This document shows positions 1-4,806 of a DNA stretch of 5,302 bases, piece by piece (position 1 is the first letter of the stretch; the number at the start of each line of letters is the position of its first letter). This DNA is from Desulfobacterales bacterium (GTDB taxonomy: Bacteria; Desulfobacterota; Desulfobacteria; Desulfobacterales; RPRI01). The stretch is taken from positions 1-5,302 of the forward strand of contig JAUYEO010000291.1 in the NCBI GenBank assembly GCA_030689795.1, read 5' to 3'. Below the pieces are notes generated by a model. That model searched no databases, was not told where the DNA came from, and saw only the letters and a list, made by a program, of their open reading frames with translations. The position numbers and the translations under genes were made by a program.

Positions 1-295
1 AGCTTGGGTCAAGAATGACCACCTGGGATTTGAGCTGTTCTATGTTTATCGCGGCGTGGTGCGCAAGTACCGGCCCGACTTTCTGGCACGGCTCACCACT
101 GGCGAGACGCTGGTATTGGAGACCAAAGGGCAGGACACGGAGCAGGACAAGGTCAAACGGCGTTATCTGGACGAATGGGCGCAGGCCGTGAACGAACATG
201 GAGGTTTCGGACGCTGGCGTTGTGCGGTGGCGAAAGCGCCGGGCGAGATTCGAGATATTCTGATCAAGAGTGACGCAACCGAAGAGAGAGGTTAA
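1..295 (+). CDS. Type III-like restriction endonuclease subunit (C-terminal fragment, 5' end outside window)
   Basis: Only the last 97 codons are present, read from base 2 to a TAA at 293-295; the start lies left of the window. The fragment holds a PD-(D/E)xK nuclease signature: RPDF (Asp about residue 26 of the fragment) followed by a beta-strand-like LVLETKG (Glu 40, Lys 42). After it comes a KxxYLDEW.xAVNxHGGFG stretch typical of the C-terminal nuclease domain of large DEAD/DEAH-helicase restriction subunits (type III Res-like, the group NCBI names BPTD_3080). The role would be ATP-dependent DNA cleavage of unmodified DNA in the cytoplasm. The helicase part and any methyltransferase are outside the window. 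The open frame continues to the window edge, so the GTG at 56 is an internal codon rather than the real start. G+C is visibly higher (about 63-65% in two hand-counted 60-base blocks) than in the following genes. Confidence 0.82.
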   Translation, partial: AWVKNDHLGFELFYVYRGVVRKYRPDFLARLTTGETLVLETKGQDTEQDKVKRRYLDEWAQAVNEHGGFGRWRCAVAKAPGEIRDILIKSDATEERG

Positions 296-324
296 TACCC
301 CTGCACCGACAGACATGGGGACGG

Positions 325-341
325 ACGAACATGACGTTCGT
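325..341. promoter_or_regulatory. Candidate operator (inverted repeat) upstream of the zinc-finger/HTH gene
   Basis: ACGAAC and GTTCGT form a perfect 6-bp inverted repeat separated by 5 bp (331-335), about 80 bp upstream of the zinc-finger/HTH start codon. Just downstream are a perfect TTGACA (353-358) and a TATAAA (369-374). Their 10-bp spacing is too short for one standard sigma-70 promoter, so the exact promoter is unresolved. Since the next gene encodes an HTH protein of the MqsA type, which usually binds a palindrome in its own promoter, autoregulation is a reasonable inference. Confidence 0.35.
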
Positions 342-417
342 GCAGAGCGCGCTTGACAGATACACGCATATAAAAGGCAGATCATCTTTTTGCATAAAAT
401 AATCCAAAGGATAAATT

Positions 418-1299
418 ATGCTTTGCACAAATTGTTTTAATGATGAATACCAGACGGCAACCATAGCCAAGGAGGTTGTCATCAACGGTCGGCCACAGAT
501 TATTAATGATATAGACTGTGAAAAATGTCTGAGTTGCGGAGATATTGTTTTTACACATGAACAGAGCCTATCCCTGGATAAAAAACGGATCAACCTGGAA
601 TTCAGTTCCAAACCTGTTTTGACCTCTCAACAGTTAAAGTTAATTCGGGAAATTCTAAATATGAAACAGGATGAAATTTGTGAGATTCTCCACATCGGGC
701 GGAATAGCTACGGGAGATGGGAACGAGGCGAAGTAGCTATTTCACCTTCGATGAATCTCCTCGTTCACCAGTTTATGGAACGCTTTCCCAAGGTAAGAGT
801 CAACCTGATCGAAGCTGAGATGCAAGCCGAACTTGAAAAGGCAAAAACCCGTCATCTGACAGACTCGGTTTCGCTGGGAGAGTTTATCCGGGACGTCATT
901 CAGACAACAAACATTTTGATTGATATTGTTTGCAGCAGAGTGGGTGTCAAAGCGGGAGTTATGGAAAGTATCGCAAACAATGACTTGCCTCCCGAAAGCA
1001 TCCCCGCAGAAATTTCAGCCAATATTCTCAAGTTTTTTCATCTTACGATGAATGACCTTCGGCGGCTATTCGATAATACTAAGAAAATACAGTTGGTTAA
1101 AGGGCAGGTTTCCTTCATGCATGCAAGGACTTCCAATTACGGAGAGGCTGCAGAGTCCATGCGTGCCCGAAGTATGAACAAGATTCTTGAAAAATATGTG
1201 GCCGAAGATACATCAAAATACCGAAGATCAGTTAATGCCGAATATTTAAAAAAGATCAGTGCCTGCCTGCGGAAAGAAGGGATTGGTAGGAGGTTTTAG
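418..1299 (+). CDS. MqsA-like zinc-finger/HTH regulator with a long C-terminal extension (antitoxin-like)
   Basis: This 293-residue protein starts with a YgiT/MqsA-type zinc finger. Cys3, Cys6, Cys37 and Cys40 sit at the same positions as the zinc ligands I recall for E. coli MqsA; Cys34 is extra. An XRE-type HTH follows (about 69-122), and its recognition segment GRNSYGRWERG matches MqsA's GVNAFSRYEKG, including the DNA-contacting Asn (96) and Arg (100). MqsA ends after this domain at about 131 residues. This protein continues with a charged linker (about 123-150), a second weakly HTH-like helical domain (about 152-220) and a helical tail rich in Arg, Lys and Glu. The start is set by AAAGGA at 406-411, six bases before ATG. 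The ImmA/IrrE peptidase gene begins 3 bp after the stop, so the two are an operon. The likely role is DNA-binding repressor or antitoxin; the function of the C-terminal half is not recognised. No MqsR toxin gene is nearby. Confidence 0.85.
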   Translation: MLCTNCFNDEYQTATIAKEVVINGRPQIINDIDCEKCLSCGDIVFTHEQSLSLDKKRINLEFSSKPVLTSQQLKLIREILNMKQDEICEILHIGRNSYGRWERGEVAISPSMNLLVHQFMERFPKVRVNLIEAEMQAELEKAKTRHLTDSVSLGEFIRDVIQTTNILIDIVCSRVGVKAGVMESIANNDLPPESIPAEISANILKFFHLTMNDLRRLFDNTKKIQLVKGQVSFMHARTSNYGEAAESMRARSMNKILEKYVAEDTSKYRRSVNAEYLKKISACLRKEGIGRRF

Positions 1300-1302
1300 C
1301 TC

Positions 1303-1827
1303 ATGGAACCAAACTACGCATTTGCACGAAGTATGGCTAAGAAAGTATTGAAAGATTATAGACTATCAGAAGTTCCTACAGATCTTTCAGTAATATTTAA
1401 AAACCTCGGCCTGAAATACATTGAACTGAACGATGCTGATGATATTGACGGCGCAATTATTGAAATAAAGGGTAAACCAGCCATAGCCGTTCTGAACAAA
1501 GCAAAACCGATTCAAAGGCAACGTTTTACATTGGCACATGAACTGGGTCATATTTTTCTGAAACACACCAGAAGAGATGTTTATGATTCTGATGAAATTA
1601 GAGAAAATAGCAATAACTTAATAAGCAAAACAAAGCCTCCCCAGGAAACTGAAGCCGATATCTTTGCCTCCGAACTTCTTATTCCTTATGAACAACTTAA
1701 AAAATACACGGCAGATATCAACAATATTGACAAACTGGCTAACACTTTTATGGTTAGCAAACAGGCGATTACAATTGCCATTATGAACTTTTGGAAACAC
1801 GACGGAAAGAAGAAAACGAAATCATGA
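1303..1827 (+). CDS. ImmA/IrrE-family zinc metallo-endopeptidase
   Basis: This 174-residue cytoplasmic protein has the gluzincin motif HELGH (His79, Glu80, His83) inside RFTLAHELGHIFLKH. The third zinc ligand is probably Glu117 in ETEADIFASELLIP, the usual ExEAnxFAaeLLmP block of the family. The N-terminus (VPTDLSVIFKNLGLKY) and the end (IDKLANTFMVSKQAITIAI) also match the standard layout: VDl..i...Lgi, and a final LA..F.VS..A helix pair. Known relatives cleave HTH repressors (ImmA on ImmR, IrrE on DdrO), releasing phage, mobile-element or damage-response genes. The inferred substrate is therefore the HTH protein encoded immediately upstream. Spacing is 3 bp, with a strong AGGAGG at 1288-1293 inside the end of the upstream gene, implying coupled expression. 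All catalytic residues are present. Base composition is AT-rich. Whether the pair acts as toxin-antitoxin or as a switch for other genes is not visible here. Confidence 0.9.
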   Translation: MEPNYAFARSMAKKVLKDYRLSEVPTDLSVIFKNLGLKYIELNDADDIDGAIIEIKGKPAIAVLNKAKPIQRQRFTLAHELGHIFLKHTRRDVYDSDEIRENSNNLISKTKPPQETEADIFASELLIPYEQLKKYTADINNIDKLANTFMVSKQAITIAIMNFWKHDGKKKTKS

Positions 1828-1933
1828 AAATGGGAGATGGATTTCCTGGTGGCTGCTGTTGCCACGCGGACAAATAGTGCTCGTTTGTGTATAGCGTGCT
1901 TCAAGCTTGAGCGATCACGTTGATGGGGGCTGT

Positions 1934-2287
1934 TTACAGAAAAACCTTGTAACTTATATTCAAAGCTTTTCCCAGGCGCTTTGCCATTTCCTTTCCGATG
2001 GGTCGCTTGCCGTTCTCCATTTCGGAGATATGGCGCTGAGGTATGCCGACTTGTATGGAAAGCTCGGTTTGTGTCAAGCCTTCCCGGTATCTTGCACCGG
2101 CCAAAGCCTTGCCGATAAGCTGTGCTTCCGAACATTCAGAGTATGCCTCGCGCCACGGGATAGATTCGGAAGTATCCACGAATCCCAAGGGCTTCAGGGC
2201 GTCAACGGCGCTTGCCGTGTTCGCTATGGGTCCGATAAATCTTAATTCAATCTTCTCAATAGGGAGCTTTTTCGTGTGTGCCTGCAT
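1934..2287 (-). CDS. XRE-family helix-turn-helix regulator (orphan antitoxin-like)
   Basis: This 117-residue protein has a clear C-terminal HTH_3/XRE domain (about 58-115): LTQTELSIQVGIPQRHISEMENGKRPIGKEMAKRLGKAL, where QRHISEMENGKRP is the recognition helix and following turn. The first 55 residues, with IELRFIGPIANTASAVDALKPLGF and SIPWREAY, form a separate small alpha/beta-looking region that I do not recognise functionally; I have an impression of similar N-termini on antitoxin-like XRE proteins. The start is supported by GAGG (2294-2297 read on the minus strand), six bases before ATG, and by an extended -10 promoter close upstream. It converges on the ImmA/IrrE operon with about 106 bp between stops, and no toxin-like gene lies next to it on either side. 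Likely an autoregulated DNA-binding protein. G+C near 53% in one counted block, unlike the AT-rich operon it faces. Confidence 0.82.
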   Translation of the reverse strand: MQAHTKKLPIEKIELRFIGPIANTASAVDALKPLGFVDTSESIPWREAYSECSEAQLIGKALAGARYREGLTQTELSIQVGIPQRHISEMENGKRPIGKEMAKRLGKALNISYKVFL

Positions 2288-2317
2288 ATGTAACCTCGAT
2301 CAATTTTATATTTTGGA

Positions 2318-2344
2318 TCTATACCAATAAAAGGTATAAGACAA
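2318..2344 (-). promoter_or_regulatory. Promoter of the XRE regulator (extended -10)
   Basis: On the minus strand, TATAGA (2318-2323) is preceded by TGG (2324-2326), giving an extended -10 element. A weak -35, TTGTCT (2339-2344), lies 15 bp upstream. The predicted start of transcription near 2311 leaves a leader of about 24 bases containing the GAGG ribosome site. Confidence 0.5.
2320..2338. promoter_or_regulatory. Candidate autoregulatory operator TATACC-N7-GGTATA
   Basis: TATACC (2320-2325) and GGTATA (2333-2338) are a perfect 6-bp inverted repeat with a 7-bp AT-only spacer. The repeat overlaps the -10 element and the whole -10/-35 spacer of the minus-strand XRE promoter, so binding there would block polymerase. 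This arrangement is usual for self-repressing XRE proteins; the pairing with this regulator is inference from position. Confidence 0.5.
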
Positions 2345-2464
2345 TATGTATTTATTTCGTTAAGAAAAAGAATGGAGATCTGCTATTGACCCGTGGTATA
2401 TAAAGGATTAGGAATTAAAGAAGTATGGAGTTATGCCCTGAAGTAATGGGAGAAAGGAGAGCCG

Positions 2465-2923
2465 ATGATAAAAAAGAACACGGTAAATATCAGATGTTCA
2501 GTCTGCGGGACAAAGAACAGGATCCCGTCAGATAAACCGGGTTTAACCGCAAAATGCGGCAGGTGTTCGGCATTGCTTGAAATAAAAGATCTTTTCAGCG
2601 GAAAACCATTGGTCGTAACCGATAATAATTTCAGCGAAATGGTGCTGAAGTCTCCGATTCCTGTCCTGCTTGACTGCTGGGCTCCATGGTGCGGACCATG
2701 CAGAATGATAGGGCCTGTTATGGATGAACTTGCCGCTGAATACTCTGGGAGGGTCAGAATATGCAAACTGAACGTTGATGAGAACCCGCTTACTTCCGCA
2801 AAATATAATATCTCCAGCATCCCCACCATGCTTATCTTTGACAGGGCGGAACTGAAAGATACACTTGTCGGTGCCCTTCCAAAGCAGCAGATAATCAATA
2901 AAATATCGGATTTCCTTTTATAG
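2465..2923 (+). CDS. trxC: Thioredoxin 2 (zinc-ribbon thioredoxin)
   Basis: This is a cytoplasmic protein-disulfide reductase, recycled in other bacteria by thioredoxin reductase. The 152 residues begin with a zinc ribbon (Cys11-x2-Cys14 and Cys31-x2-Cys34), the mark of TrxC as opposed to TrxA. The thioredoxin fold follows (about 48-150), with active site WCGPC (Cys76, Cys79), buried Asp70, and the cis-proline in SIPT (Pro120). E. coli TrxC is 139 residues, so this is full length with a slightly longer N-terminus. One odd residue is Cys71, in CWAPWCGPC, where thioredoxins usually carry Phe, Tyr or another hydrophobic residue. AGGAG at 2455-2459, five bases before ATG, supports the start. The gene stands alone, about 177 bp from the divergent XRE gene, with a terminator-like hairpin further downstream. 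A weak TTGACC at 2386-2391 may be a -35, but no convincing -10 follows. Confidence 0.92.
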   Translation: MIKKNTVNIRCSVCGTKNRIPSDKPGLTAKCGRCSALLEIKDLFSGKPLVVTDNNFSEMVLKSPIPVLLDCWAPWCGPCRMIGPVMDELAAEYSGRVRICKLNVDENPLTSAKYNISSIPTMLIFDRAELKDTLVGALPKQQIINKISDFLL

Positions 2924-2941
2924 ATTTGGAAATGAAGGCCG

Positions 2942-3052
2942 ATGTCGATCGATAAGGATGCGACGATGAGAAACATGGAAATCATAGACAGAATCTGCCT
3001 TGCCGTTTTCGGGAAAACGGAATATTATGAGAAAATTTTGGATGTTTTGTAA
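2942..3052 (+). pseudogene. Short open frame resembling a fragment of phage tail protein X
   Basis: An ATG-to-TAA frame of 36 codons starts 18 bp after the trxC stop, with AAGG (2935-2938) close before it; an internal ATG at 2966 has AAGGA (2953-2957) upstream. The central stretch IIDRICLAVFGKTEYYEKIL resembles the D.IC...(Y/F)G+T...E.(V/I)L pattern I recall from P2-type tail protein X (LysM-like baseplate/tail protein). The match stops before the family's NPGL segment, exactly where the inverted-repeat element begins, and the stop codon lies in the element's left end. It could be a disrupted remnant, or an unrelated chance frame; no other phage genes are in the window. Confidence 0.25.
3003..3020. 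repeat. 18-bp palindrome (CCGTTTTC-GG-GAAAACGG)
   Basis: Two perfect 8-bp arms (3003-3010 and 3013-3020) are separated by GG. No T-run follows on either strand, so it is not a standard intrinsic terminator. It lies inside the short open frame and just left of the inverted-repeat element, whose core hairpin at 3129-3140 also begins CCGTTTTC. Function unknown. Confidence 0.5.
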
Positions 3053-3175
3053 AAAGCCCGGATATTACCTCCTTCGTCATTCCAGCGGAAGTCCGCCGCG
3101 GCGGACTTTTTCAAATAGTTCTGGACTACCGTTTTCACGGGAGTGACGGGATTTGAGACTTTTTACGAGACCTTA
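3040..3175. repeat. MITE-like or REP-like intergenic element with nested terminal inverted repeats
   Basis: The outer arms GTAAAAAG (3049-3056) and CTTTTTAC (3159-3166) are perfect inverted copies. They extend outward imperfectly (ATGTTTT against reverse-complement AGGTCTC) to about 3042 and 3173. A second nested pair is CGTCATTCC (3075-3083) and GGAGTGACG (3140-3148), matching 8 of 9. Inside are a long perfect palindrome (3089-3108) and a hairpin CCGT-TTTC-ACGG (3129-3140). The CGTCATTCC...GGAATGACG and CTTTTTACGAGACC parts resemble dispersed intergenic repeats I remember from Desulfobacterales-type genomes. There is no coding capacity for a transposase, so any mobility would need a protein encoded elsewhere. 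Exact ends are uncertain. Confidence 0.6.
3089..3111 (+). terminator. Intrinsic terminator-like hairpin downstream of trxC
   Basis: An 8-bp GC-rich stem (3089-3096 paired with 3101-3108) with a CGCG loop is followed by a T-run reaching 3111. Two of the T's pair with the stem's AA, leaving a short U-tail. It is part of the inverted-repeat element and lies about 165 bp after the trxC stop, where it would end trxC transcripts and isolate lolA. Confidence 0.45.
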
Positions 3176-3200
3176 TGATTTGATAAGCATACAGTATAGT
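3173..3200 (+). promoter_or_regulatory. Possible promoter of lolA-nadA
   Basis: TATAGT (3195-3200) is a good -10 candidate 22 bp before the lolA start codon. A poor -35 match TTATGA (3173-3178) lies 16 bp upstream of it. Placement right after the repeat element suits a new transcription unit, but the -35 is weak. Confidence 0.35.
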
Positions 3201-3222
3201 TAAGCGTCATGGAGTTCAAAAT

Positions 3223-3885
3223 ATGAAATTGAAAATAGTGCTTTTATGTCTTGCAGCCATATTCGGGCAAATCTGTTTCGGTCTCGATGCCAAAGGAGCG
3301 GAATCCCCTCTGACGGCTGATGAGATTATAACGAAGATTGAAAACAGGTACTCCGTTCCCGGTTTTACCGCAAAATTTATCCAGGAATCCACATTAAAGG
3401 CAATGGATATCACAGATGTTGCGGCCGGGAAGATCTTTGTAAAGCGTCCGGGCATGATGAGATGGGAGTATGAAAAACCCGAGAAGCAGTTTGTCATAAC
3501 AGACGGTGAGAATCTCTGGATATACAGGCCTGATATTAATCAGGTCATGACCGGGAAAGCCCCTGAATTTTTCGGGACGGGAAAAGGGGCAAGCTTTTTG
3601 TCGGATATCCGGATAATAAGACGCAATTTTTCCGTTTCCCTCAAAAAAAACAAGGAGGATTATTTCGTGTTAAGGCTTGTGCCGAAAGAGAAAAGAGCCG
3701 ACCTTTCGGAGGTATTTCTCTCAATTTCAAAAAGATCGTTTGAGATTTCAAGAATCGGCATTTATAATTCATACGGAGATGGAACCGTAATAGATCTTCT
3801 GGATTCAAAGTTTGTTAACAATCCCGATGCCATTTTTACATTTAAAATACCGGAAAGGTCAGAAATTATAAGGATTGGTGAGTAA
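3223..3885 (+). CDS. lolA: Outer-membrane lipoprotein carrier protein LolA
   Basis: This 220-residue periplasmic chaperone takes mature lipoproteins from the LolCDE complex in the inner membrane and carries them to the outer membrane. The N-terminus is a Sec signal peptide: basic MKLK, a hydrophobic stretch to about residue 20, then likely cleavage between about 20 and 27. There is no lipobox cysteine, as expected for a soluble carrier. The family core is clear: GFTAKFIQES (47-56), AAGKIFVKRPGMMRWEYEKP (67-86), the typical FVITDGENLWIYRPDINQV (90-108), and a C-terminal beta-strand set ending FTFKIPERSEII. Length fits the usual 200-220. GGAG at 3211-3214, eight bases before ATG, supports the start. 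Its stop overlaps the nadA start by one base (TAATG), so the two are likely translated from one message although their functions are unrelated. Confidence 0.93.
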   Translation: MKLKIVLLCLAAIFGQICFGLDAKGAESPLTADEIITKIENRYSVPGFTAKFIQESTLKAMDITDVAAGKIFVKRPGMMRWEYEKPEKQFVITDGENLWIYRPDINQVMTGKAPEFFGTGKGASFLSDIRIIRRNFSVSLKKNKEDYFVLRLVPKEKRADLSEVFLSISKRSFEISRIGIYNSYGDGTVIDLLDSKFVNNPDAIFTFKIPERSEIIRIGE

Positions 3886-4802
3886 TGGGAGATATTGATC
3901 TTAAAAGTAAAGTAAGGGATTTGTTAAAAAAGAGAAAAGCGATCATGCTTGCGCATAATTATCAGCGGCCTGAAGTACAGGATACGGCGGATCTTTGCGG
4001 GGATTCCCTTGAGCTCAGCATAAAGGCGGCGCAGACCGATGCCGAGGTCATAGTCTTTTGCGGGGTTCATTTCATGGCGGAGACGGCTTCGATCATGTCT
4101 CCCGAAAAGACTGTTCTGCTTCCGCGTATGGATGCGGGATGCCCGATGGCCGATATGGTGACGCCTGAAGCTCTTTCAAAGAAGCTGAAGGAGATACCGC
4201 CCATGCCTGTTGTAACATATGTGAATTCGACCGCAGCGGTAAAGGCGCTTTCAACCATATGCTGCACATCGGCAAATGTCGTGAAGGTGGTAAATAGCCT
4301 CGATGCCGAAGAGGTTCTGATGGTCCCCGATAAAAATCTGGCAAAATACGCCGCATTGCATACAAAAAAGAGGTTACATTTCTGGGATGGCTACTGCATT
4401 GTTCACAATATGCTCACCGCTGAAATCGTTCTTCTGGCAAAAGAAAAACACCCCGGAGCCGTTTTCATGGCGCATCCTGAATGCCGTCCGGAAGTCCTTG
4501 AGCTGGCCGATGTTATTTTAAGCACTTCCGGAATGATCAGGTATGCTGGCGAATCTGAAAGCAAGTCTTTTATTGTGGGAACGGAGATCGGAATACTTCA
4601 TCCCATGAAAAAAGCAAATCCTTCAAAAACATTCTACCCTGTTTCACCGGATATGGAATGCAGGAACATGAAAAAGATAACCCTTGAGGATGTTGTAAGA
4701 AGCCTTGAAAATATGGAAGGGGAAGTCAAAGTTCCTGAAGATATAAGAATTCCTGCAAAAGAGGCGGTCCGGAAGATGATAGACCTTTCAATGAAAAAAT
4801 AA
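3885..4802 (+). CDS. nadA: Quinolinate synthase NadA
   Basis: NadA condenses iminoaspartate with dihydroxyacetone phosphate to quinolinate, a step of de novo NAD synthesis in the cytoplasm, using a [4Fe-4S] cluster. The 305-residue length matches the short form known from Thermotoga. The three cluster cysteines are Cys86 (DAGCPMAD), Cys171 (WDGYCIVH) and Cys259 (DMECRNMK), one per pseudo-symmetric domain. Other family marks are AHNYQRPEVQD (23-33), GDSLELS (39-45), FCGVHFMAETA (58-68), YVNSTAAVK (112-120), AHPEC (196-200), STSGM (213-217) and VGTEIGILHP (231-240). The partner genes nadB and nadC are not in the window. The start codon shares its first base with the lolA stop; an AAGGA (3869-3873) and GGTGAG (3877-3882) inside lolA can serve as the ribosome site. 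No terminator is visible before the converging TPR gene. Confidence 0.96.
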   Translation: MGDIDLKSKVRDLLKKRKAIMLAHNYQRPEVQDTADLCGDSLELSIKAAQTDAEVIVFCGVHFMAETASIMSPEKTVLLPRMDAGCPMADMVTPEALSKKLKEIPPMPVVTYVNSTAAVKALSTICCTSANVVKVVNSLDAEEVLMVPDKNLAKYAALHTKKRLHFWDGYCIVHNMLTAEIVLLAKEKHPGAVFMAHPECRPEVLELADVILSTSGMIRYAGESESKSFIVGTEIGILHPMKKANPSKTFYPVSPDMECRNMKKITLEDVVRSLENMEGEVKVPEDIRIPAKEAVRKMIDLSMKK

Positions 4803-4806
4803 TCTG

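Noticed and set aside
353..374. TTGACA/TATAAA as the promoter of the zinc-finger/HTH operon
   Set aside because: The two hexamers are only 10 bp apart, too close for a sigma-70 promoter; each may be chance or belong to a different promoter.
264..611. Minus-strand open frame of 115 codons
   Set aside because: It lies across the start of the zinc-finger/HTH gene, has no recognisable motifs, and the plus-strand gene has clear domains and a ribosome site.
1849..1865. GTGGC-N7-GCCAC hairpin between the convergent ImmA/IrrE and XRE genes as a terminator
   Set aside because: The stem is only 5 bp and no T-run follows on either strand.
1686..2135. Minus-strand open frame of 149 codons
   Set aside because: It overlaps the ImmA/IrrE C-terminus and the XRE gene in another frame; the translation is low-complexity in places with no family features.
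1907..2330. Two plus-strand open frames opposite the XRE gene
   Set aside because: They are complement-strand shadows of a minus-strand gene with a clear HTH domain, promoter and ribosome site.
2431..2985. Minus-strand open frame of 184 codons opposite trxC
   Set aside because: The plus strand encodes an intact thioredoxin with active-site and zinc motifs; the opposite frame shows nothing recognisable.
3049..3166. CRISPR-like or tandem repeat array
   Set aside because: The repeated units are inverted arms of one element; there are no regularly spaced direct repeats or spacers.
4067..4365. Minus-strand open frames inside nadA
   Set aside because: They are shadows of a fully conserved nadA reading frame.
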